Assembly (NCBI GenBank): GCA_018399795.1
Contig: JAGYOC010000279.1
Coordinates: 1 to 6,212 of the forward strand
From: Dehalococcoidales bacterium
GTDB taxonomy: Bacteria > Chloroflexota > Dehalococcoidia > Dehalococcoidales > UBA5760
DNA length: 6,212 bases
Reading direction: 5' to 3'
The notes under the pieces were generated by a model. The model worked only from the letters and a program-made list of their open reading frames with translations, had not been told where the DNA came from and did not search any database. How positions within the stretch are numbered: the stretch's first letter is position 1; the number at the start of each line of letters is the position of its first letter. The translations under genes and the position numbers were made by a program. Shown here in pieces: positions 1 to 6,156 of the stretch.

Positions 1-808
1 CCATCAGGATTACTTCATTATCCTTGAAGGGAGTCAGGCTGACAATTATCCTCACGTTTTCCTTCTCCATGGCACTACCGACTACTCGATGCGCATGGAA
101 CAGATCATCAAAATAGCTTGAGCCGTAGCTCTGCCGGTAATCTTCCGCAACTTTCCTCAAGGACTCTATCCGGGCATAATGCCGCTCCCTGGCCAGCATT
201 ACCTGAGCATGCCCGTGTGGTATGGAGGCACCAGCCCGCCAGAGACAGTTCCATATAAAGAAAAAGTACTTTGCCTGTGGCTCAACTGCGTGCGCCTGCT
301 GTGCCCAGCGCCAGCCGACATCGATATAGTCGCATACCTGCTCCCGGGTGAAGTCAAGCGGGTTAAACTCGTCGAAGATTATCAGGCTATGAAACCCATC
401 ACACTTGGCGATATTTGCCGCGGTAATACAGTACTCGCCCCTAACACGACCAAAAATGTCCTGCGGGGTACTCTGCTCCGGGTCCCGGAACGGGTCGCCG
501 GCTGGGGATGAATCGAGCCGGTTTTTCCAGCCGCTCTCTTCAATGCTCCTTTGAGGTCTCAATCCGCGCAGAGGGTTGAAAAGCGTCTCTGCGCCGGTTA
601 CTTGGTTCCTCACACGGGTGATCTCCTGGCCGGTTACAACCTCAAGCGAGCCAAACTGATTTCTTGCCCGGGCCCGCATACCCTCCGGTATCTCCACCCT
701 GCCCTCAACGGTATGGAGAGCGAATATCCGCTGAAAGAGCACTTTCTGTTCATCCGGCAGTGAATTCACGACACCGGCAAGATTGTTGATACCAGCTTCT
801 GTCACCAT
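1..808 (-). CDS. GalT-like HIT-superfamily nucleotidyltransferase/hydrolase, C-terminus cut by window edge
   Basis: An uninterrupted frame runs from ATG at 808 off the left edge, giving 269 visible residues. Residues about 120-205 resemble galactose-1-phosphate uridylyltransferase (GalT): a strand-rich segment with C-I-T-A-A-N-I-A-K, then D-G-F-H, then the signature G-A-S-I-P-H-G-H-A-Q (residues 193-202). This fits the GalT-type H-x-H-x-Q motif; true HIT hydrolases have a third His in place of Gln. In that family the second His (H200 here) carries the nucleotidyl intermediate and Gln favours transfer over hydrolysis. A second-half segment ending in L-T-P-F-K-D-N-E-V-I-L (about 258-268) resembles the C-terminal GalT repeat. 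The N-terminal CxxC zinc pair of E. coli GalT is not seen, so the substrate need not be galactose-1-phosphate; an Ap4A or ADP-sugar phosphorylase-like activity is equally possible. An in-frame stop at 829-827 fixes the start region; the ribosome site (GGGA, 815-818) is weak. It lies 24 bases after purH and is probably co-transcribed. Family assignment is fairly secure, substrate unknown. Confidence 0.8.
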   Translation of the reverse strand, partial: MVTEAGINNLAGVVNSLPDEQKVLFQRIFALHTVEGRVEIPEGMRARARNQFGSLEVVTGQEITRVRNQVTGAETLFNPLRGLRPQRSIEESGWKNRLDSSPAGDPFRDPEQSTPQDIFGRVRGEYCITAANIAKCDGFHSLIIFDEFNPLDFTREQVCDYIDVGWRWAQQAHAVEPQAKYFFFIWNCLWRAGASIPHGHAQVMLARERHYARIESLRKVAEDYRQSYGSSYFDDLFHAHRVVGSAMEKENVRIIVSLTPFKDNEVILM

Positions 809-832
809 AATCGATCCCGGAGCGGTTCAGAG

Positions 833-2374
833 CTAATGCCGGAAGTGACGTACTCCGGTAAATACCATCGCCATATTCTGAGCATCCGCGGCCTTTATCG
901 ATTCATCGTCTTTCTTGGAACCACCAGGCTGGATGATGGCAGTTACCCCGCTCGCTGCCGCAGCCTCGACAACATCAGGGAAGGGGAACATCGCATCCGA
1001 CGCCAGAACGCTGCCGTCAGTTTTACCACCCGCCTTTTCAATAGCTACCCGCGCGCTTACTATCCGGCTGGGCTGTCCCGCCCCCATCCCAAGCAGGGTC
1101 CTGTCTTTCACCAGCAGTATAGCGTTGGACTTCACGTGTTTCACCGCACGCCAGGCAAAGAGCAGGTCCGCCACCTCCTCCCGGGACGGCTCACGTTTCG
1201 TGGCCGTTTTAAGGCTAACATCGCCCTCCGGCAGAGAATCGGAAGACTGGACCAGCAGCCCTCCCTTAACCCGGCGCAAATCCAGATAGCCGGGCTCTAC
1301 ACCGCCGTAGCCTGGAGGCAGCCCGGCAAGCAGAATGCGCAGATCCGCCTTTTCCTGCAACAGCTCCAGCGCCGCCGGATCATACTCCGGCGCTATCACT
1401 ATCTCGTAGAAGACCGGTTTCATCTCTCTGGCCATCTCCAGGGTAACCTTCCGGTTGGCAGCCACAATTCCTCCGAAGGCGGCCACCGGGTCCCCACTGA
1501 AGGCACGCCGGTAGGCCTCGGCGATATCATCATGGCTAGCCAGGCCACAGGGGTTGGTATGTTTTACCACCGACACGGTCGGAGAGGCAAAATCGGTAGC
1601 CGCTCCCCAGGCAGCATCGGCATCAAGTATATTGTTGAAGGAAAGCTCCTTCCCCCCCAGTTGCTCGGCAAATGTGATTCCCGTCGGCCTTCTGACACTA
1701 TCAACCTCGGCATAGAATGCAGCCTGCTGGTGCGGGTTCTCACCGTAACGCAGCCCGTAACGCTTCCTGAGAGCAATCGTCATCTCATCCGGTAAACCTT
1801 CTTCATCCTGTCCCAGATACCGGGCAATGGCGGTATCATACAGCGCCACATGCTGAAATGCTTTACGGGCCAGGCGCTGGCGCTCTCTCTGATCAACATC
1901 TCCACCCTCAAGTTTCTCCAGTATCACCGGGTAGTCAGCCGGGTCAACCACTACGATTACACCGGGGAAATTCTTGGCTGCTGCGCGCACCATGGTTGGT
2001 CCGCCAATATCGATGTTCTCCAGCGCTTCGCCGAGGGTCACACCATCCCTGGCTACCGTCTGTACGAATGGATAGAGATTTACAGCTATCAGGTCAATGG
2101 TTTCAATGCCGCTCTTCGCCAGTTCCTCCATATGGCTGTCCAAGTCCCGCCTCGCCAGAATACCACCGTGCACCATCGGGTGAAGGGTCTTCACCCTGCC
2201 CCCGAGAATTTCCGGGAAACCGGTTATTTCCGAAACGCTCCGGACCGGTACCCCGGCCTCATCCAGCGCTCTTTTGGTACCACCGGTACTGAAAATCTCA
2301 AAACCCAGCCTGTTCAACCCGGTGGCAAAATTATCCACTCCCTCTTTATCAGACACACTAACAATGGCTCGCAT
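833..2374 (-). CDS. purH: Bifunctional AICAR formyltransferase / IMP cyclohydrolase PurH
   Basis: Cytosolic enzyme for the last two steps of de novo IMP synthesis: formylation of AICAR with 10-formyl-THF, then ring closure of FAICAR to IMP. The 513-residue protein has normal family length and looks intact. The N-terminal MGS-like cyclohydrolase domain (about 1-195) starts M-R-A-I-V-S-V-S-D-K and carries G-G-R-V-K-T-L-H-P (58-66) and G-G-P-T-M-V-R-A-A-A-K-N (124-135). The transformylase domain has R-Y-G-E-N-P-H-Q (209-216) and the catalytic Lys-His of K-H-T-N-P-C-G (K271, H272). It also has G-M-G-A-G-Q-P-S-R and the usual ending F-T-G-V-R-H-F-R-H before TAG. I chose ATG at 2374 because GGAGG (2380-2384) lies 5 bases upstream. 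An in-frame TTG at 2386 would add four residues but overlaps that ribosome site. It follows purM by 36 bases and precedes the GalT-like gene by 24. Confidence 0.98.
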   Translation of the reverse strand: MRAIVSVSDKEGVDNFATGLNRLGFEIFSTGGTKRALDEAGVPVRSVSEITGFPEILGGRVKTLHPMVHGGILARRDLDSHMEELAKSGIETIDLIAVNLYPFVQTVARDGVTLGEALENIDIGGPTMVRAAAKNFPGVIVVVDPADYPVILEKLEGGDVDQRERQRLARKAFQHVALYDTAIARYLGQDEEGLPDEMTIALRKRYGLRYGENPHQQAAFYAEVDSVRRPTGITFAEQLGGKELSFNNILDADAAWGAATDFASPTVSVVKHTNPCGLASHDDIAEAYRRAFSGDPVAAFGGIVAANRKVTLEMAREMKPVFYEIVIAPEYDPAALELLQEKADLRILLAGLPPGYGGVEPGYLDLRRVKGGLLVQSSDSLPEGDVSLKTATKREPSREEVADLLFAWRAVKHVKSNAILLVKDRTLLGMGAGQPSRIVSARVAIEKAGGKTDGSVLASDAMFPFPDVVEAAAASGVTAIIQPGGSKKDDESIKAADAQNMAMVFTGVRHFRH

Positions 2375-2379
2375 CAATA

Positions 2380-2384
2380 CCTCC
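2380..2384 (-). promoter_or_regulatory. Ribosome binding site of purH
   Basis: The minus strand reads GGAGG followed by TATTG and then ATG at 2374. This places the start at the ATG and rules against the in-frame TTG at 2386, whose codon immediately precedes and partly defines this site. Confidence 0.85.
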
Positions 2385-2410
2385 AATATCCCTACATTTT
2401 TACAATTTAT

Positions 2411-3418
2411 CTAACCGATAATCACCTGTCTTTCACCCCGCTGCTTTTCCACTTCTCCTATAATCACCGCATCCGGTACAGCGCGGATAACTTTAGCCCT
2501 GTCTTCAGCAGAACAGAAGACTGCCATTCCGATACCCATATTGAAGACCCGGTACATTTCAGCACGATCGATACCTCCACGTTCCCGTATCAGCTCAAAC
2601 ACCGGTGGTACACTCCAGGAACATGTGTCAAATACCGCCATAAGCCCCTCAGGAAGTACCCTCGGCACGTTATCCATCAGGCCGCCACCGGTTATGTGCG
2701 CCATCGCCTTTACTACTGGCAAAAGGGACTTTAGCTGGTTGAAGTAGCAGCGGTGGGGTGTGAGTAGCTCCTCCCCCAGTGTTTTTCCCAGCTCCGGGTA
2801 GTATACTTCGAGGACATTCCTGTTATCGCCGAAAACCCGGCGCACCAGCGAATAACCGTTGGTATGAAGTCCGCTCGAGGGCAAGCCAATAATACTATCG
2901 CCCGCCTGGATTTTCTCCCCGTTGATGATACTGTCCTTCTCCACCACTCCCACAATAAAACCCGCCAGTTCATAGTCATCCCCTGTATATATACCGGGCA
3001 TCTCAGCAGTTTCACCACCGACGAGAGCACAACCAACATCACTGCAGGCCCGGGCCAACCCGCGGACAACAGCCTCGACCCTCTCGGGAACCAGCTTACC
3101 CATCGCGATATAGTCGAGAAAAAACAGCGGTGCGGCGCCACCAGTGAGAATATCATTAACACAATGGTTAACGATATCAATGCCGACCGTGTCGTGTCTG
3201 CCGATTGCGCTGGCCACCTTGAGCTTGGTACCCACACCATCTACACTGGAGACCAGCACAGGCCGGCGGTAATCACCCAATTCGAAAAGACCGCCGAAAA
3301 ATCCAAAACCGCCCAGCACTTCCGGCCGCATTGTGGATCGGACATGCCCTGCTATCAATTCATTGGTTCTGGAGGCATTATCAATATCAACCCCCGCCTT
3401 CTTATACGACTCAGCCAT
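2411..3418 (-). CDS. purM: Phosphoribosylformylglycinamidine cyclo-ligase (AIR synthetase) PurM
   Basis: Cytosolic ATP-dependent enzyme that closes FGAM to aminoimidazole ribotide, step 5 of de novo purine synthesis. The 335-residue product is close to the usual 340-350 and appears complete. It opens with the family's Y-K-K-A-G-V-D-I (5-12). Next come S-V-D-G-V-G-T-K-L-K (58-67), which belongs to the PurM/PurL ATP-binding fold, and D-I-V-N-H-C-V-N-D-I-L (81-91). Further motifs are A-P-L-F-F-L-D-Y-I-A (96-105), the hallmark G-G-E-T-A-E-M-P-G-I-Y (134-144), H-I-T-G-G-G-L-M-D-N-V-P-R (241-253) and F-N-M-G-I-G-M-A-V (292-300). The start is ATG at 3418, preceded by AAAGG (3426-3430) at 7 bases. 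The frame stays open upstream to about 3478, but that extension (20 residues) is outside the family alignment and unsupported. It is the second gene of the purF-purM-purH order; purN, a frequent partner of purM, is absent between purM and purH. Confidence 0.98.
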   Translation of the reverse strand: MAESYKKAGVDIDNASRTNELIAGHVRSTMRPEVLGGFGFFGGLFELGDYRRPVLVSSVDGVGTKLKVASAIGRHDTVGIDIVNHCVNDILTGGAAPLFFLDYIAMGKLVPERVEAVVRGLARACSDVGCALVGGETAEMPGIYTGDDYELAGFIVGVVEKDSIINGEKIQAGDSIIGLPSSGLHTNGYSLVRRVFGDNRNVLEVYYPELGKTLGEELLTPHRCYFNQLKSLLPVVKAMAHITGGGLMDNVPRVLPEGLMAVFDTCSWSVPPVFELIRERGGIDRAEMYRVFNMGIGMAVFCSAEDRAKVIRAVPDAVIIGEVEKQRGERQVIIG

Positions 3419-3425
3419 TATCCCG

Positions 3426-3430
3426 CCTTT
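3426..3430 (-). promoter_or_regulatory. Ribosome binding site of purM
   Basis: The minus strand reads AAAGG, then 7 bases, then ATG at 3418. This supports the internal ATG over starts further upstream in the same open frame. A GGGA stretch (3421-3424) is too close to the ATG to be the main site. Confidence 0.7.
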
Positions 3431-3556
3431 ACCGGTAATCTTCTGCTTTAAAAATATATTGCCAATCCGAACGGACAAACACTATCCGCGGTAAATCAAC
3501 CCGCATTCTTCAAGAGCTCAAATCCGAGGCAAAGGGACAAAAACCGGACACGGCTA

Positions 3557-4957
3557 CTACACCGCTTCCGTGGCCTCCAGGGCCAGCTTATTCATTTCAA
3601 GCTGAACCGGTATCGGGTAATCACCAGTAAAGCAGGCCGAGCAGAACAGGTCCCTGGGCAGATCCACCGCCCGGTACAATCCCTCCAGACTGAGGTAACC
3701 CAGCGAATCAGCCCCTATCAAATCCCTTATTTCAGGAACGGTCTTGTGGACGGCAATCAGCTCTCCCTGCGTAGCCATATCCACACCGAAATAACAGGGG
3801 TATCGTAGTGGTGGCGCACATATCCGCATATGCACCTCCCTGGCTCCTGCTCTGCGGAGCAGAGCGATGACCTTGGGAGTGGTAGTGCCACGGACAATAC
3901 TGTCATCCACCAGTACCACCCGCTTCCCGGACAGTATCTGTGGAAGGGGGTTAAACTTCAGCTTTACGCCCAAGTCCCTGATACGCTGCTGAGGCTCGAT
4001 AAAGGTGCGCCCAATATAGCGATTCTTGATTAATCCTTCCGCCAGTGGTATTCCCGACTTAAAGGCATAACCCGAGCCAGCAGCGGTAGCGGAATCAGGA
4101 ACGCCCATCACCAGGTCGGCATCAACCGGGTGTTCCTCGGCAAGACCCGCTCCCATATCCTGACGCGCCTGGTATAGAAGGCGGCCGTTAATCACACTAT
4201 CTGGCCGGGCAAAATAGATATACTCAAAAATACAGAAGCCCTGCTTTTTCGCTTTCTCTACCTCAATGGCAAAGCTTTCCACCCCGTTCTGCGTTATCCT
4301 CAATATCTCACCGGGCTCTATTTCCTTTTCCAGACTGGCCCCGATATGGTCCAGGGCACAGCTTTCCGATGCAATTACCCACCCGTTATTTAGCTTTCCA
4401 AGGCAAAGAGGCCGCACACCCAGCGGGTCACGAACCGCAAAAAGGGCATCCTTTGTCATAATGGTAAGAGAATAGGCCCCCTTGAGACGCTTCATCGCAT
4501 ACTTAATGCGGCCCAGCCAGTCCTTCCTGTTTGATGAAAGGATGAGGTTAGCAATAACCTCAGTATCGGTAGAGGAATGGAACCTGCAGCCCTCTCCGCA
4601 GAGTTCATCATGAAGATACTCGGCATTGATAATATTACCGTTATGGGCAACAGCGATGGTATTGACACCCTCCCCAACTACCATAGGCTGGACATTTGTG
4701 ATTCGGCTGGAGCCACGTGTCGAATACCGGTTGTGTCCTATGGCAATATCACCACCAAGCCTGCTCAAGGAATCTTCGCTGAATACCTGAGATACCACCC
4801 CCATATCGGCAAAGACCTGAATATCCTTACCATCGCTGGTAGCAATCCCTGCGCTCTCCTGGCCGCGGTGCTGAAGGGCAAACAGCGCAAAAAAGGTGAC
4901 ACGAGCTACATCTTCGCTGGGGGCATAGATACCAAAAACACCGCAGGATTCGTGCAA
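3557..4957 (-). CDS. purF: Amidophosphoribosyltransferase PurF, [4Fe-4S]-type
   Basis: Catalyses the committed step of purine synthesis, PRPP plus glutamine to 5-phosphoribosylamine. The protein has 466 residues, typical for the family. Residues 5-235 form the Ntn glutaminase: nucleophile Cys5 in C-G-V-F-G-I, then Q-H-R-G-Q-E-S-A-G (29-37), G-H-N-R-Y-S-T (74-80), H-N-G-N-I (105-109) and S-S-T-D-T-E (128-133). The phosphoribosyltransferase domain (about 260-445) has K-N-R-Y-I-G-R-T-F (311-319) and the PRPP loop V-L-V-D-D-S-I-V-R-G-T-T (348-359). Cys242, Cys388, Cys439 and Cys442 match the four iron-sulfur ligands of the B. subtilis enzyme. Cys5 must be exposed, so the leader M-H-E-S should be removed as a very short propeptide. 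The start is TTG at 4957: an in-frame stop lies at 4978-4976 and AGGAAGG (4963-4969) sits 5 bases upstream, leaving no alternative. First gene of the purine operon; expected feedback inhibition by purine nucleotides is family knowledge. Confidence 0.98.
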   Translation of the reverse strand: MHESCGVFGIYAPSEDVARVTFFALFALQHRGQESAGIATSDGKDIQVFADMGVVSQVFSEDSLSRLGGDIAIGHNRYSTRGSSRITNVQPMVVGEGVNTIAVAHNGNIINAEYLHDELCGEGCRFHSSTDTEVIANLILSSNRKDWLGRIKYAMKRLKGAYSLTIMTKDALFAVRDPLGVRPLCLGKLNNGWVIASESCALDHIGASLEKEIEPGEILRITQNGVESFAIEVEKAKKQGFCIFEYIYFARPDSVINGRLLYQARQDMGAGLAEEHPVDADLVMGVPDSATAAGSGYAFKSGIPLAEGLIKNRYIGRTFIEPQQRIRDLGVKLKFNPLPQILSGKRVVLVDDSIVRGTTTPKVIALLRRAGAREVHMRICAPPLRYPCYFGVDMATQGELIAVHKTVPEIRDLIGADSLGYLSLEGLYRAVDLPRDLFCSACFTGDYPIPVQLEMNKLALEATEAV

Positions 4958-4962
4958 CTTTG

Positions 4963-4969
4963 CCTTCCT
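4963..4969 (-). promoter_or_regulatory. Ribosome binding site of purF (fixes a TTG start)
   Basis: The minus strand reads AGGAAGG, then 5 bases, then TTG at 4957. A stop codon in the same frame at 4978-4976 excludes any longer form, and any later start would remove catalytic Cys5, so TTG is the only workable start. Confidence 0.85.
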
Positions 4970-5004
4970 CTCAGTTCAACCCTTATGACCACCCCTCTAC
5001 AGTG

Positions 5005-5034
5005 ATTATAAATGACTTCCATGGCAGAGGTCAA
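5005..5034 (-). promoter_or_regulatory. Sigma-70-type promoter of the purF operon
   Basis: On the minus strand, TTGACC (5034-5029, five of six matches to the -35 consensus) is followed after 18 bases by TATAAT (5010-5005, a perfect -10). Transcription would begin near 4998 and give a leader of about 40 bases before the purF TTG. The leader is too short for a purine riboswitch and no aptamer-like fold is visible. Confidence 0.75.
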
Positions 5035-5062
5035 TTTCCGCCATCCAGTATATTCGGTCATC

Positions 5063-5078
5063 AACGGTCTGTCCCGTT
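5063..5078. promoter_or_regulatory. Short dyad between the divergent promoters, possible operator
   Basis: AACGG and CCGTT flank a six-base centre. The site lies between the -35 boxes of the purF and plsX promoters, where a shared regulator could act. A further CCGTT copy is at 5105-5109, 31 bases from the first, and CGGTC repeats at 5055 and 5065 with a 10-base period. Arms of five are short enough to arise by chance. Confidence 0.25.
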
Positions 5079-5115
5079 TGCCCAGAAGATACCTCCATAC
5101 GCGGCCGTTAAAGTC

Positions 5116-5145
5116 TTGACAAACCGGTATACTTGCAGTAATAAT
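5116..5145 (+). promoter_or_regulatory. Sigma-70-type promoter of plsX
   Basis: TTGACA (5116-5121, a perfect -35) is followed after 18 bases by AATAAT (5140-5145, five of six matches to the -10). The start point would be near 5152, giving a leader of roughly 40 bases before the TTG at 5194. The promoter lies upstream of the chosen plsX start but inside the longer open frame that begins near 4960, another reason to reject that N-terminal extension. Confidence 0.7.
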
Positions 5146-5150
5146 TTCGG

Positions 5151-5169
5151 TAGACTCCCGGTAAGTCTA
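5151..5169. promoter_or_regulatory. 19-base dyad at the plsX transcription start, candidate operator or leader hairpin
   Basis: The arms TAGACT (5151-5156) and AGTCTA (5164-5169) are perfect reverse complements around a seven-base centre. The dyad begins at the predicted start site and ends 8 bases before the plsX ribosome site. A repressor bound here would block initiation; as RNA it could form a 6-base-pair stem with a 7-base loop. It does not match the FapR or FabT operator sequences I know. Confidence 0.4.
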
Positions 5170-5177
5170 GTGAAAAT

Positions 5178-5184
5178 AAAGGAG
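5178..5184 (+). promoter_or_regulatory. Ribosome binding site of plsX (fixes a TTG start)
   Basis: AAAGGAG lies 9 bases before TTG at 5194. An in-frame GTG at 5170 has only a weak GGTAAG upstream and would itself run through this site, so the TTG is preferred. Confidence 0.75.
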
Positions 5185-5193
5185 ACTTTTGAA

Positions 5194-6141
5194 TTGGGCA
5201 ATAGCCGCAGGGTAACGATAGCTGTGGACGCTATGGGCGGCGACCATGCACCAGCCGAAATAGTAGAGGGCGCGGTTACAGCCGCCCGCGATAACAACCT
5301 GGATATCGCCCTTGTCGGCCCCCCGGAAATCGTCGAGGCCGAACTTGCCAAACACGACAGTGCCAATCTGCCAATAAGTCTGGTACCCTCAGAGGATACC
5401 ATTAGAGAGGGCAAGGGCCAGGCACTGGCAGTACACCAGCAACCCAATTCCTCTATAGCCGTTACCGTAAAGCTCATCCGTGAAGGAAAGGCAGATGGAC
5501 TGATAAGTGCCGGGCCTACGGGAGCAGTAGTTGCCAGCGCCATCCGCCACCTGGGCATGATAGAGGGAATAGAGCGCCCGGTAATCGGCGGAGCCATCTT
5601 CGACGACCTGCCCAATACGGTAGTATTCGACTGCGGCGTCAATATGGACTGCAAGCCCTACCAGCTAATGACCTTTGCCCTGATTGGTTCCCTCTACTGC
5701 CGGAAACTACTCAACATTGAAAATCCGAAAGTGGGTCTTATAAACATCGGTGCAGAAGCGGAGAAGGGCAACCGGCTAACCATTGAAACCTACCGCCTAC
5801 TCAAAGAAAGCAGTTTTAATTTCATCGGTAACGTCGAGGGTAACCAGATTATGGACGGAAACGCCAATGTACTGGTATGCGATGCCTTTGTTGGCAATGT
5901 GCTCTTCAAATTCGTGGAATCGATAGGCATGTTCCACGATTCCGCAGGACGGGAAGACGGAGCAGACCTGGGCGGAGGCATCATCTGGGGAGTTAACGGG
6001 CTGGTGCGCAAGCTTCACGGAGCCAGCCGGGCCCCTCACGTTGCCCTGAAGATACAGCACGCCAGAATGGCGGTTGAGGCCAGTCTGGTAAACACACTCA
6101 AGTCCGACATGTCGGAAATGACCGGAGAAATTGAGACATAG
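5194..6141 (+). CDS. plsX: Phosphate acyltransferase PlsX, divergent and internally shortened
   Basis: PlsX converts acyl-ACP and phosphate to acyl-phosphate, the acyl donor used by PlsY in phosphatidic acid synthesis; it is a peripheral membrane protein. Numbering from TTG 5194 (315 residues): V-D-A-M-G-G-D-H-A-P (11-20) is the family signature. It is followed by I-S-A-G-P-T-G-A (104-111), F-D-C-G-V-N (145-150), G-L-I-N-I-G (181-186), F-I-G-N-V-E-G (210-216), D-A-F-V-G-N-V (230-236) and G-G-G-I-I-W-G-V-N-G (260-269). Two positions are odd: Pro108 where S-A-G-N-T-G-A is usual, and Val149 where D-x-G-A-N is usual. The stretch joining the G-N-V motif to the G-G-G-x-x-W-G motif is about 25 residues shorter than in B. 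subtilis PlsX, which accounts for most of the length difference. An alternative GTG start at 5170 would add eight residues. A degV-family gene follows after 15 bases. Family certain; full activity less so. Confidence 0.92.
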   Translation: MGNSRRVTIAVDAMGGDHAPAEIVEGAVTAARDNNLDIALVGPPEIVEAELAKHDSANLPISLVPSEDTIREGKGQALAVHQQPNSSIAVTVKLIREGKADGLISAGPTGAVVASAIRHLGMIEGIERPVIGGAIFDDLPNTVVFDCGVNMDCKPYQLMTFALIGSLYCRKLLNIENPKVGLINIGAEAEKGNRLTIETYRLLKESSFNFIGNVEGNQIMDGNANVLVCDAFVGNVLFKFVESIGMFHDSAGREDGADLGGGIIWGVNGLVRKLHGASRAPHVALKIQHARMAVEASLVNTLKSDMSEMTGEIET

Positions 6142-6156
6142 GGGCCGGGCCAGCCA

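Noticed and set aside
179..763. Two small plus-strand open frames (179-511 and 551-763)
   Set aside because: Both are antisense to the minus-strand GalT-like gene, which explains the region with a recognisable active-site motif.
836..1795. Long plus-strand open frame (319 codons) opposite purH
   Set aside because: It is wholly antisense to a complete, well-conserved purH and its translation shows no family motif. High-GC third positions in purH leave the opposite frame open.
2392..2397. ATG-TAG start-stop pair between purM and purH on the minus strand
   Set aside because: It has no ribosome site of its own and a six-base start-stop is expected by chance.
1850..2734. Plus-strand open frame (294 codons) across the purH/purM junction
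   Set aside because: Antisense to two conserved genes, no recognisable domain and no convincing ribosome site.
2864..3451. Plus-strand open frame (195 codons) opposite purM
   Set aside because: Shadow of purM with low-complexity, family-free translation.
3453..3458. TATATT on the minus strand as a possible -10 box for an internal purM promoter
   Set aside because: No acceptable -35 box lies at 16-18 bases; TTGTCC is only 14 bases away and the A+T-rich patch may be incidental.
5075..5081. GCAAACG on the minus strand, like half of an E. coli PurR operator
   Set aside because: The other half of the operator does not match, PurR of that type is a gammaproteobacterial regulator, and the site is some 40 bases upstream of the purF -35 box.
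4960..5193. N-terminal extension of plsX by 78 residues
   Set aside because: It would include the plsX promoter, the dyad and the ribosome site, shows no PlsX similarity, and PlsX proteins begin just before V-D-A-M-G-G-D.
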